From Adiantum capillus-veneris (lineage: Eukaryota; Streptophyta; Polypodiopsida; Polypodiales; Pteridaceae), in assembly GCA_014529385.2 (NCBI GenBank), contig CM043966.1, positions 35,541,239 to 35,605,238 of the forward strand: a stretch of 64,000 nt of DNA. Reading direction: 5' to 3'. The notes beneath the pieces were generated by a model that had not been told where the DNA came from, searched no databases, and saw only the letters and a program-made list of their open reading frames with translations. Position 1 is the first letter of the stretch, and each line of letters starts with the position of its first letter. A program made the position numbers and the translations under genes. Shown in pieces: positions 44,660 to 54,940 of the stretch.

Positions 44660-44800
44660 AATGTTGGTTACTATTATATCAATTGATTGTCGTAAGATGG
44701 TGGTTATTCTTATATCAATTGATTGTCGTAAAATGGTGGTTACTCTTATATCAATTGATTGTCGTAAAATGGTGGTTACTCTTATAGAAATTGATTATCA
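44660..44800. repeat. 36-bp tandem repeat, about 4 copies
   Basis: AATTGATTGTCGTAA starts at 44681, 44717, 44753 and (diverged) 44789, exactly 36 bp apart, with GGTGGTTA-TCTTATA between. Confidence 0.95.
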
Positions 44801-44840
44801 TTAAGTTTGTATGTCGTAACTGAAGTATAGTGTTTAATCA

Positions 44841-45800
44841 GGATATGGATAATGATAATCAGAGGGCTAAGCGCGCTTTTGAGCATCTCAGATCCATGTG
44901 TCAAGGTGGTGGAGTGAATGACACCGCTCGAATTGCAGCTCATTGCTCCCAGTGGGCCAACCTAGTGGGTACACAATGGAAAGAAGTGAACTCTAGGATT
45001 GACCGAGAAATGGTCAAATCCATATGTCCAGGCGTTGCAGATGACAACATCAAGAAAGGCCGACTCAAGCTATCAAAATGCATTAATGCAGACATACGAG
45101 ACAATGGAGAGAACATATATCTCGATGTTATGGGTCATCCTATGCATCATATGGATTGTCCATTGTGGTTTGCCAAGATGTTATACATGCATTATGTCTT
45201 GGGTGAAGCAGTGGACTTCAGCTCAAGGACACCTCATATGACGGTTGAGGACATTCGCAGCAGTGCAATCACCATCACACGGCAAGAGATGTCATTGGCA
45301 CTAGAAGGTGCATCAGTGGAAGTGCACCAAGTTAAGGAGGAGCTTCAAACTCAACTCAGGCAAGCATCACAAGCTACACAAGGCTCTCATGCAGAAGCAA
45401 CCCTAAATAGAGACTTGCAAAGGGAGTTGAAGGTGCTATCTCGCCACATAAAAGAGTTAGAGGCGACTATAAAAAAACAAAATGTTGCCACATTGATTGA
45501 CCACCCAACATCTATTGAGGCCCCTCCAGCTTCTGGTGAGCACGGTGGTCCTTGCCCCATATGTAGATCATTCTTTCAGAGTGGTGTGGTCACTTCATCT
45601 TGCCATGCGTACATATGTACCATATATCATGCTTGATGCAAAGCATGCTGAATAGCTTTCATTGTGCTATATGTGAGTATGAGATATCCAAAAAGCTATA
45701 TGCAATGTTCAAAATGTCTGAAGACTATAATAAGCTTAAAGGTCAGCGTGAACAGGAGAATGAAGATATTCTCACAAATATTTCACTATCACTTGGATAG
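44841..45800 (+). pseudogene. Coiled-coil RING-H2 finger protein gene, one frameshift
   Basis: An acceptor-like TTTAATCAG ends at 44840 and ATG is at 44845. An N-terminal unknown domain (~150 residues, with YLDVMGHPMHHMDCPLWF) is followed by a coiled coil (VKEELQTQLRQASQ, LQRELKVLSRHIKELE). The C-terminal RING has CPICRSFF near 45550, then after a frame change near 45610, HMYHISC and HCAICEYEI. This gives the C3H2C3 order of a ubiquitin E3 ligase. The break falls inside the RING, so this copy is probably dead unless it is a sequencing error. It shares strand and neighbourhood with the kinase gene. Confidence 0.7.
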
Positions 45801-46087
45801 TTTTTGTGACATTTGAAAACATTTTTTCATTGTCTTGCGAGAATTTATTAGTGAATTGTGAATTGTCTTCACTTTAGCTTCAATTATGATATGTGATAAT
45901 GCAAAGATTTGTTAGGGCTTTGTATATTATGAAGCTTTAATAGTGATTTGTGGCCTTGTAAAGGTTTTTAAGGCCTTCGTTTATTATTAAGCAAATGTCT
46001 AAACCTTAAACTAAATATAAAAAAAGGCTTATAAGATAAACTGTTTTTGAACTTAAACAGAAGTCACTCAATGGATTCGATAATCTA
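45801..46087. other. Intergenic, AT-rich
   Basis: No feature seen between two converging pseudogenes. Confidence 0.5.
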
Positions 46088-48083
46088 TTAATTAAACCAC
46101 CGTCGCTTGCTGCGACGGGTCAAAGTTGGTTCAATTTCCAAATTCTCTTCAATCTCTTCTAAAGTACATGTAGTTTCTACTTCATGAGATTCCCCTTGCA
46201 GCTCATTGTCTTCGTCCACCTCATCATTGGTTACATCATAAGTCCAGCGCGACATCTCCTCTTTGTAGTTCTCAGCTTGCACTCTTGCCAATAGCCGATG
46301 GTTGCAGTACATATACACCAATTTTTCAGCTCTTCAATTTAGAAGGCGGTTTCTGATGGTGGAATGTACATATTTGTATGTACTCCAGTTTCTCTCAGAA
46401 CTTGAATTGGATGCACATTGGGCTAGGATTCTAACAGCTAGGCGTTTAAGGGTGGGTGCACTACCACCATTCATCATCCACCACTTCCACGCTGGTTGCT
46501 CTATGGCAAGTTTCTGCACAAATTCTGTACCAAACTTACCCTCTTTGAGTTTAAACTTTGTAAGATCAGTAACAGCTGATGCATGCTCATCAAGATTAGC
46601 ATAAAACCTGCCTATCACATCATAAAAGTCTTCCAGCACCTCCTCATCAAGTTTGTCTATTTCCATTGCCCAATACTCTGGATCCAATAAGAAAGCTACG
46701 TTGTGTAGTGGACTATGTGCTCCAACCCATCGACCATGCACTTACTTTCTCAGAATTTCTCTCCTCTTTTGAGTGAATGGTGTCTTCTAAGGCTTCACAA
46801 TTGGCTCCTGGGGCTCCTTTGGATTTGCAAGGCTTTCTTGAACACTCCACCAAGCCATCCACACCTTACCTATGTTAGGCAAGGCAGAATCAAGTTGGCG
46901 TAATGCGAGCATAATTCGCATCATGACATTGTGCACATCCACCACATAATCCCAGAAGTGGCGATCAGCTAGTAGATCTCTGATCGCCCCTATTTTTCTT
47001 TTTATCTTCTCCCTTTGACTGGCCTCCCATTCTAAAAAAGTGGCACAAACAAATGTCTCCATCACAGCATTCTTATTTTCTTATTAGTGATTCTACCGTA
47101 TGGTAGTTGGTGCAAAATCTAGTTTCGCATGGCAGTTTTAACATAGTAGACATCCTTTGACGGTACATGTCAAGAACCCTCCGACGCTTCAAAACAAACT
47201 TGACTATTAAGCGAGCATTGTCTACTATCCATTTGAATCACTCTGTGTCATTACTCTTGTACCAATCTTGCAATACCAAGTTCAAGCTGTGTGTACTGCA
47301 ACCAGCACTATATAGGTGAGAGAAGCGACTTTCAAGTATCCTACTTGCAACCCTACAATTTTTGGCATTGTCCATGATTACTTGGACAACATTTTCTTTT
47401 CCAAGTTCCTCAACTACGTCGCCAATGATGTCAGCTATAAAACTACCATACTTTATTTGACTAGAGCTATCCACAGCTTTGATAAAACATTCACCATGAG
47501 GACATACAAGCATGATGTTGATCAATGGCCGCCTTTGAACGTTGGACCAACCATCACTAACTATGGTGTATCCAGATTGTTCTGTTGCATTTAATATTAC
47601 CCTTTGAATATCCTGTTGTGTGCTTGTGTAACATTTATCCACCAGTTGGTTTCTCATATGGTGATATGTTGGAGGGGTAAATCCAGCACCATACTCCCCA
47701 ATGTATTTCCAAGCTGACTTCCATGCATCACGGGTGACAATGGCCAATGATCCCCCAGTGAAATAGACGGCTTTAGCTAGTCCAAGTTGTGCTTCTTCAA
47801 AGGCAAGCGTTTTGAAGCTCGTCTGTAAGCTAACCTGTCTACTTTTTGATGATCCTACCTGAAAGTCAGGATATCCATGGTTTAAAGGTGTAGTTCCATC
47901 GATATGAGAAGTTGGTTCCCTGCTTTGAGTGCTTCCATTGGTGGGCGTTACACCCAATGATCCCTCGTCCTGGTTTGATCTTATCGATACCGGGGTGTGA
48001 TGGTCGAAAGTAGAGAGTTTTGATCTTTTCTGAACATCTGGAAGTAAATGATGATGCAGATAATGAGTGTTCAGACACCTCAA
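46088..48083 (-). pseudogene. hAT-superfamily transposase, frameshifted
   Basis: The minus strand from 48083 carries a Ser/Thr-rich start, then a DUF659-type catalytic domain: YTIVSDGWSNVQRRP (near 47560; first Asp), VVQVIMDNAKNCRVASRI (near 47370; second Asp), AGCSTHSLNLVLQDW (near 47290). After frame breaks near 47240 and 46760 comes the hAT C-terminal dimerisation region with SSSERNWSTYKYVHS (near 46400; catalytic Glu) and an acidic tail to 46088. No N-terminal BED finger is seen in frame. Terminal inverted repeats were not found by eye. It abuts the left end of the second gypsy pol and may have inserted into it. Confidence 0.85.
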
Positions 48084-48093
48084 GTGAGCGTGG

Positions 48094-48985
48094 AAGGGAA
48101 ACCGAGAATATCAAGTTTTATGATTTTGCTAATCAGCACCCTAGACGCCAGGAACGCTATAGGAGGAAACGAGCAGGAAACAAAGTAAGAGAGAACCTGA
48201 TGCCCAGGATAAAAGGTAAAACTCACTATTTGATGCTTGTAAAAGCAGAGGATTGTGTAAAAGATCAAATATCAAGAAGATACTCAAAAGATCAAAGGGA
48301 AAGAACGCGAGAGGAAATAAAACAGGAACGAAAAGCTAAAACAGAAACAAAATCACAAAAATCAAAAAAATCAAAAAAAGAAACAACAAAAGACCAAGAG
48401 TGGACCAAACTGGAACGTAAACAGAAATACCAAGAACTGAAACGGTCTTTACGTGAGATAGTGATGGTAAAGGGAAGTCAGAGAAAGGAAACATGATGTA
48501 CCATCACACTATTGGAAATTTACCATACAGGACAGAAAAATCATCATGACGCCCCAGTCAGGGAAAGAACCAACCAAGAATCTTACGATGGGCCAGAAAA
48601 TGCAAAAAGAATAGACCTCGCAAAACCAGGTGAAAAAACTCAGCCGGTGTATATAGAAAACGATTTAGAGCCTGAAGAAGAAGAACGGCTAACACAACTT
48701 CTCAAGAAGTATAAAGATGTGTTTGTATGGTCCTATAAAGACTTCAAAGGAGTTGATCCTTTGATATGCCAACATACAATTCCTTTGAAATCAGATGCAA
48801 AACCTAGCAAACAACGTCCTTATACATATAATGACACATTTGCTAAACGAATCAAAGAGGAGATTGATAAGCTGATGGAAGCTGAATTCATCTATGAAAT
48901 TGAACATTCATATTGGGTGTCACCCATTGTGGTAGTTCCCAAAAAGAACGGAAAACTGCGAGTGTGTGTAAACATCAAAAAGGTA
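48094..48985 (+). pseudogene. pol: Gypsy element 2: pre-RT linker and RT N-terminus
   Basis: A first frame (to 48496) is highly basic and Lys/Glu-rich. The frame from 48512 has LTQLLKKYKDVFVWSYKDF, GVDPLICQHTIPLKSDAKP and VSPIVVVPKKNGKLRVCVN, the conserved RT entry. The RT breaks at KKVNA because of the transposon inserted at 48986-51447 and resumes at 51440. Gag and any upstream protease are not present; the hAT pseudogene lies immediately left. Confidence 0.85.
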
Positions 48986-49088
48986 AATGCAACGAGTCTT
49001 ACCATACACCGAGCGACATTTTTCGTGCGAACCAAAATCCGAGCGAATATTTATATGGCATGGGCCTAGTTGTTGAGCCCTCTTCTCC

Positions 49089-49092
<4 letters not shown>

Positions 49093-49134
<42 letters not shown>
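49093..49134. repeat. (GA)n microsatellite in element A
   Basis: A pure GA tract. A second, CT, lies at 49859-49891. Confidence 0.95.
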
Positions 49135-49138
<4 letters not shown>

Positions 49139-49335
49139 ACAGTACTCTTGAATGAAAAGAGCAATTAGTCTTATGTCTATGTCACACTAGGATAGGGAAG
49201 CAAAGGCCACACGGAGGTGGTAGCCAATCATTTGCAGATGAAAAGGAAAAATTTAGCTCCATCCCTTGTCAAAGGGATGGCCTTGCACCCTTGGCCAAGT
49301 TTTCAAAGTAGTGGCAAAAAACACAAAGTTCACGT

Positions 49336-49410
49336 GGGAGTTCATTTTAGAGGCGTTGAACCTTCGGAGATAGCATCTAAACCGGAGGTTTAACCACTTG
49401 GGCTACTCCC
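49336..49410 (-). ncRNA. tRNA-like sequence inside element A
   Basis: On the minus strand the 75-nt stretch begins GGGAGT and ends ACTCCC, a 6-bp acceptor-like pairing. It contains AGCCCAAGTGGTTAAAC (A box/D arm) and AAGGTTCAACGCCT (B box/T arm, 4 of 5 stem pairs). The anticodon arm is unclear. This is a tRNA-derived relic or SINE, not a confident tRNA gene. Confidence 0.45.
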
Positions 49411-49855
49411 TTGAGAAAAATGTGCAGCTTTTTTTTTCAACTCCAATGTGACAATAGAGTTAATAACCATTTTCAAAAGGGTGCGACAGGTGCCCTTGTG
49501 TGACAAGGGACTTGGAAGCCATTCCTTAATACGAAAGTAAGTGGACCTTAAAAAAAAAAAAGAAACTTTGATGTGTATAAAAATTGAAAAGAAATAAGTG
49601 AGATTTTCTCTCAATGTTAGAAAAAAACCAAGCTCCAATGTATTTTAAGCGTTGAAATTACAAAATCTCGGCTATATTTTGAGCTTGCCTTTACAAAAGT
49701 CAAAGTTTCAAATGGCTTTAAGAGAGAAAAAGCAAAAAAAATTACACAAGCTTTAGGTCATTACCGGCAAAAGATTCAATTTTTCACCTAAGAATTGAGA
49801 GCAATCCAAGTTTGCCCGTATTTTCATCGGTTAGAGAAAATGTATTTTTTTAGCC

Positions 49856-49894
<39 letters not shown>

Positions 49895-50460
49895 TAAACT
49901 TCCTCAAAGGGTGTGCCGGACGTGCAACCCTTTTAGGGAGAATTTAAGAGCTTTAAAAAAAAGGTGTATTCACTTTTGCATTTAGTACAAATAGAGAGAG
50001 ATAGTTACCGTACCTCAAGCACTTTCTTTTTGACAAGTAAATTTCTCCGTCCCTACTCGCCACTTGTGTGTACCGCCTATTCGGTCTCCACTCATTAGCT
50101 AGAGTCTCCTCAGATTCCATCGAAGATGGAGTTGGAGATTTAAGCCTTCTAAATAATATGCACTTTGTTTCATCAGACGATGATGATCGAGCATATCACC
50201 AGTCGCGGATCCACAAAGCATTTCTCCCTGAGACAGTCCACCACAATTAGATGCTTGTTGGCTCCACAAACCCATGCATATTAAAAAAAGCATGGCCTGT
50301 TTAACCTCCCCTACATGTGCCACATCTCAACACCTACCTTCCTTGCATTGCGCAATAATTGACAGCTTAGGCCTTCCATTTAAGTTAAACACAACTTCCC
50401 TTTTAAAATAAAGGAGCACCTCTTCATATTCGTCATAAAAAAACATGGGTATTCCCTATT

Positions 50461-50689
50461 CACTTTGTGTTCACTTAGCACTACAAGAACACATTTTCTT
50501 TTCTATTTTAAAGCCTTACTAAAGGACTATAACAAAAGAAAGTTTTTTTTAAAAAAAACCTTTCTAAAGGATCTGCGCCGGCGCACATCCTTTAGGGAGG
50601 TTTTTTTTTAAAAAAACTCTCTTTTTTTATAGTCCTTTAAGAAGACTTTTTCTTTTTTTAAATTGTGTTTTTGTAGTGAACACAAAGTG
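50461..50689. mobile_element. CACTA-like foldback MITE (229 bp)
   Basis: The outer arms CACTTTGTGTTCACT (50461-50475) and AGTGAACACAAAGTG (50675-50689) are exact reverse complements. Nested inside are CACTACAAGAACACA (50479) and TGTTTTTGTAGTG (to 50678), the classic CACTA-type ends. The whole unit folds on itself around a perfect TGCGCCGGCGCA centre (50574-50585), with arms containing TTAAAAAAA and CCTTT(C)TAAAGG. A 3-bp target duplication is not evident. It is nested in element A. Confidence 0.8.
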
Positions 50690-50699
50690 AGGAGAGGAA

Positions 50700-51400
50700 G
50701 AGGGGGGGGGTTAGTTTGCAAAGCTAGCGATGATGGTGGACGTATTCGATTTGTCGATAGCTTATCCGATTTATTTATGTACTAGAAGATTTTGTTTATG
50801 TTGCGGTCTCTTACCTGCTCGTGTACAACTCGGTGTATGTATTGGAGACTCTTGCTTGTTTGTCGGCTACTTGACGGATTTGGTCTTGTTGTCGTTGGTT
50901 TGGTCCCAAGTTTTGGGCACTATGGTGGATGTGGCACGGCTATTAGTAGTAGTGGCATCCTAAGCTTGGCCTCTCGGTGATGGGGATTACGAGCCCCGCT
51001 ATGTCGGCATAATGTGGTGTCGGTTTGCTCTTGTTTTGTCGACGATTGACTCCCCTCTTCGATCGGGTTTGTTGTTGATGGCGGTTCACGAAGTTGATGT
51101 ATAATTTTGGTATTTTTTGTGCTTGATGTATGGCTACATGCTATGGTATCCTAGCTCGGCTTGTGAGCAAGGTAAGTCTTGTATTTTTTTTGGTTAATTT
51201 TAATACAATACTACTCACTTTTGTGAGTTTTGCCAAAAAAATATATCTCTCTTTTTGTAATCCTTTAGGGAGTTTTTTTCTTTAAAAAACCCTCTTTTAG
51301 GGGTTTGAGGTAGGATCTCTTATTGAACATCAAACATTGATTGGAGAAGAAGGCCTCCAATTAATGATAAAGTGTCTCTCATTAACTCGCTTGATTTTAT
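50700..51400. other. Right interior of element A; no gene
   Basis: Only short hydrophobic ORFs. Near 51243-51305 short blocks (TTTTTGTAATCCTTTAGGGAG) resemble the foldback interior. Confidence 0.5.
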
Positions 51401-51439
51401 CATCGCTCGAAAAAGTTCGCTCGGAGTTTGGGATTCCTC

Positions 51440-52569
51440 AATGCAGCCACCATAAGGAATAATTATCCCTTGCCAATCACAGAACATGTACTTGAGCGGG
51501 TGGCTGGAAAATGGGCTTATTCCTTTCTGGATGGGTTTTCAGGATACAACCAACTGGCAATTGTAAGGGAGGATCAACACAAAACAGCGTTTGCCACAGA
51601 ATGGGAAATTTATGCGTATCGAGTTATGCCGTTTGGCTTAACTAATTCCCTAGCTACTTTCCAAATGTTAATGATGCACGCGTTCAAAGAATACCTGAGA
51701 ATATTCTTAGAAATATACATGGATGATCTTTGTGTACACTCTCTTCTACGAGAGGAACATATTGACCAGTTGCAAAAGGTCTTTGAAAAATGCAGGACAT
51801 ATCGAATCTGCCTTAACCCTGAAAAGTGTATATTTATGGTTAAGCAAGGCCGCATCTTAGGACACGTTGTCTCAAGAAATGGCATAACCACTAACCTAGA
51901 CAACGTCAAAGTCATCGTAGACCTACCCAGGCCTACTAATGCTAAACAAGTGCAATCCTTCATGGGACACTGCGGATATTATCGAAGATTCATATAGATG
52001 TATGCAGTCATTGCACAACCTCTGTATCGTTTGCTAATCAATTTCTATGGGATCGAGGAGTGTGAAACTTCATACCAAAAGCTGAAGGGAAACTTTATAT
52101 CAACACGTGTACTTAAAGCACCAGATTGGGAAAAGATATTCCATGTTCACATTGATGCTTCTGCATATGCAATCGGGAGTATTCTGGCTCAACCTGGAGA
52201 CGGAACAATGGATTTTCCAGTGTGTTATGCAAGCCGGCAGTTAAACAGTGCGGAAAAGAACTACACAACCACCGAACGAGAAGGGTTAGGAATGATTTAT
52301 GCTGTAAAGAAATTTCGGCATTATTTGCTCGCAAAAAAAATTGTGTTCTTCACAGATCATCAAGCTCTTTTGTATATGGTAAATAAACCATGCAATACAG
52401 GGAGAATTGTACGCTGGTTTATTATATTGCTAGAGTTTGATTTCACATTGGTGGTCAAAAAGGGTAAAACCCATCTACGAGCGGATCATCTTTTAAGGAT
52501 ACACAACGGGGAAGCTCCTGAAGGAGTAGATGATGACATACCAAATGCTTATCTTTTCAATGTTGAAAT
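51440..52569 (+). pseudogene. pol: Gypsy element 2: RT palm/thumb and RNase H
   Basis: It resumes the RT with NNYPLPITEHVLERV, YSFLDGFSGYNQL, MPFGLTNSLATFQ and catalytic YMDD (near 51715). One in-frame TAG (51995-51997), at a probable Gln position, precedes RNase H with HIDASAYAIG (near 52150), TEREGLGMIYAV (near 52275) and FTDHQALLYMV (near 52350). All RT and RNase H acidic residues are present. The frame is the same across the stop, so this copy is far less damaged than the 11.1-kb element. Confidence 0.92.
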
Positions 52570-52945
52570 GATACCCAAATGGTCACAGGAAATTGTTAGC
52601 ATTCTTTCCTTTGGAAGTAGGTTTGATAATATGGAGTACAGATCCAAACAACAAACAATTCGACAAACAAAAAACTTCTAGTTGATAGCAGGACGGCTGT
52701 ATCATCTAGGATCGGACCAAATCCTACGATTATGTATAAATCCGGAAGAATTCGAGTGCTACCTTGAAGAAGCACATGTCCAGGATTGTGCCTTTCATTG
52801 TTCAACAGTGAAAACATACCAAAGAGTGAAACAGTTAGGGGTTTATTGGCCAACTATGTATGCGGACACACATTCTTATGTTGCCAGTTGTACTATATGT
52901 AGTGCCAAACGACCAGTGGATCACGCAACATTGTTTCAGGTAAAC
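52570..52945 (+). pseudogene. pol: Gypsy element 2: first linker + H2C2 zinc-binding module
   Basis: It begins KWSQEIVSIL-SFGSRF, continues LIAGRLYHLGSDQILRLC, then H2C2: EEAHVQDCAFH (near 52770) and CTICSAKRP (near 52888), with ~31 residues between, matching integrase N-terminal zinc fingers. One TAG at 52679-52681 falls at a probable Gln. It is open and in frame with RNase H. A second, similar module follows directly (52946-53330). The single copy in the 11.1-kb element (10640-10970) is the normal state. Confidence 0.8.
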
Positions 52946-53330
52946 ATTGCACTTGCATGGAGTCAATATATCATTGATTTCTTAACCACATCAGGACGTT
53001 TCTTGAGAACATAACAAGAGCACGGAAAAAAGCTATAGAGCTGGAAGCCCGTGACTTTCAATTAATTGGGAACCAACTCTATAAGCGAGGAAAGGACAAT
53101 CAACTTAGAATCTGTGCAAGTGAAAGCGAATACCTGCTGATTCTAGAACATGCACATAGCGGAATAAGTGGAGGCCATTTTTTGGGCGATAAGACGACAA
53201 AAATTGTCTTTAACCGCAGGTATATGGTGGCCTACATTGCACATGGATGCTGAAGAGCTTGTAAAGCGTTGTGACGCATGTCAGCGCACAAGGTTTCGAT
53301 AAAGAGAGATGAGATGCCACTACGGCCAAT
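52946..53330 (+). pseudogene. pol: Gypsy element 2: second linker + H2C2 zinc-binding module
   Basis: It begins AWSQYIIDFL-TTSGRF, parallel to the first module, then RDFQLIGNQLYKRGKDNQLRIC in place of the first module's LIAGRLYHLGSDQILRLC, then H2C2 EHAHSGISGGHF (near 53145) and RCDACQRT (near 53268). Frame shifts near 53005, 53220 and 53290 break it. It leads straight into the integrase core, so this is the module that serves the core. Confidence 0.8.
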
Positions 53331-54178
53331 GATGGGAGCAAGAGCATTTGCAAAATGGGGCATTGATTTTGTGGGACCTATCTCACCCCCTGCATATCGC
53401 ACCCATACCCAATATATCATTGTGGCTACTGACTATCTCACAAAATGGGCAGAAGCCAAGGCAACACAAAAAGCAGATGCACGAACCACTGCACAATTTT
53501 TGTATGAGAATGTTTTTGTACGATACGATTTACCAATAGAAATTGTCAGTGATCGTGCGACACATTTTCCTAATGAAGTCATTGAATATCTGCTAGAGGA
53601 ATTCATGGTCATACATAGGAAATCTGCTCCATACCATCCACAGGCAAATGGACAAGCTGAGGCCACAAATAAAACACTATGCACGGTTCTCACTAAAATA
53701 GTGTCAGAGTCAAGAATAGATTGGGATCATCAGCTACACTCAACCCTATGGGCATACAGGGTAGCTTACAAAACATCGATAGGAACAACACCGTACACCA
53801 TGGTGTTTGGCCTAAATGCTATACTACCCATAGAGTTTTTAATTCCAACTCTACGAGTAACAAAATGCTTAGAATGGATAGGGCATGAGCTCTCTTCAAG
53901 AATAGATGATCTTGAAAAGCTAGATGAACTCCGCTTGAGAGTTGTAGCTTCAATATATGCTAAACAGAGAAGACAAAAAGAGTTTTTTGACAAGCATGTG
54001 CGCACTAAAAAGTTCAAAACAGGTGATTATGTACTTATTTATACTTTGAAGCAACATGCCAAGAAACTTAAAAAGCGAGGGATGGGACCCTTTGTGATTA
54101 GTGATCTATCACAAAGCGGAGCTGTCAAGCTTGCTACATTAGCAGGTGAAGAAATGCCGAACTGGATTAGTGGATGTC
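53331..54178 (+). pseudogene. pol: Gypsy element 2: integrase core and C-terminal domain
   Basis: Core acidic residues are all present: KWGIDFVGPI (near 53355), SDRATHFPNEVIEYL (near 53550) and NGQAEATNKTL (near 53645). The C-terminal part has GMGPFVISDLSQSGAVKL, matching GPY/F. It is open from 53278 to about 54178, after which the frame shifts by one and continues into a Lys/Gln/Arg-rich linker and the protease domain. Confidence 0.9.
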
Positions 54179-54940
54179 CGACTGAAAAAATATCATCTAC
54201 CACTCACACAAGATATGCTTCAACAAATTCATCAAGGAAAACAACGAATGAAGAAAAAATAGAGAGTACGAGAGGAAGCTCAAGCAGAAGCAAAAGAACG
54301 CATTGCAAAACGAAGACTTCTGTGACAACAACAACAAAGTGGAGCATCATTGCAAATCAATGCCATTCGACTAACGAAGTTAGATGAAGACACAGTGGAG
54401 TCAATAATTGCAGTCACACTGGGTAGCAATCAAGTCAAATTGACGGCATTGCTTGATTCTGGAGCTCAAGCAAATTTGATCTCTTACGGATTATACCAAC
54501 ATCTCAAATCCGCAGGCCAACTTCATCCTACTCCTCAAGTGCTGGAAAGTAGTACATCACACCCGTTGAAAACATTGGGATGGACTATATTGCATGTACA
54601 AATACATCAATATATTTACCCACACAAATTCTATGTGGTGGAGGATGAAAGCACACAACACCCAATGATGTTGGGACAACCTTGGCAAAAAGAGTACAAT
54701 GTGCAGATAGATTGGAATGTGAATGCAGTCAAAATTCAGCATGCACAAGAACAACAGGTGATAGCCTTTGCTCAGCAATACCGAAATAATCAGCTGCCAG
54801 CAATGCAATCATTGGCAAAAAAACCAAAAGCAAGAATGCCACCAAAGAACAACATCATACCCAAGGCCAACAGACAGGTAAAAGCCAACCATGCTAACTA
54901 CATACAATACGAAGTCACCGACCGCAATGCAAAGATCTAA
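54179..54940 (+). pseudogene. pol: Gypsy element 2: basic linker and retropepsin C-terminal to integrase
   Basis: The frame used after the shift near 54178 runs RLKKYHLPLTQDML, a helical K/R/Q/E linker with two stops (near 54262 and 54322), then SLQINAIRLTKLDEDTVES and a complete retropepsin: TALLDSGAQANLIS (54445-54486), a middle with HVQIHQYIYPHKFYVVED, and the ILG-like MMLGQPWQKEYNVQID. About 60 residues separate integrase from protease with no sign of an LTR between. So the protease looks like the last pol domain, unlike the usual N-terminal position. The alternative is a separate element fragment fused by deletion. Confidence 0.75.

Larger units (their letters stand above)
48986..51447. 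mobile_element. Element A: CGAGC-terminus DNA transposon inserted in gypsy RT
   Basis: The left end is GAGTCTTACCATACACCGAGCGA with CGTGCGAA and CCGAGCGA repeats. The reverse complement of the right end is GAGGAATCCCAAACTCCGAG... with CGAGCGA repeats, giving ~50-bp imperfect terminal inverted repeats. Flanks read AATGCAAC (48986-48993) and AATGCAGC (51440-51447), an 8-bp target duplication with one mismatch (or 6-bp AATGCA). An 8-bp duplication would suit hAT-type integration. The interrupted RT frame resumes in phase at the right flank. The interior has (GA)n, a tRNA-like sequence and a CACTA-like foldback, but no transposase. Confidence 0.8.
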
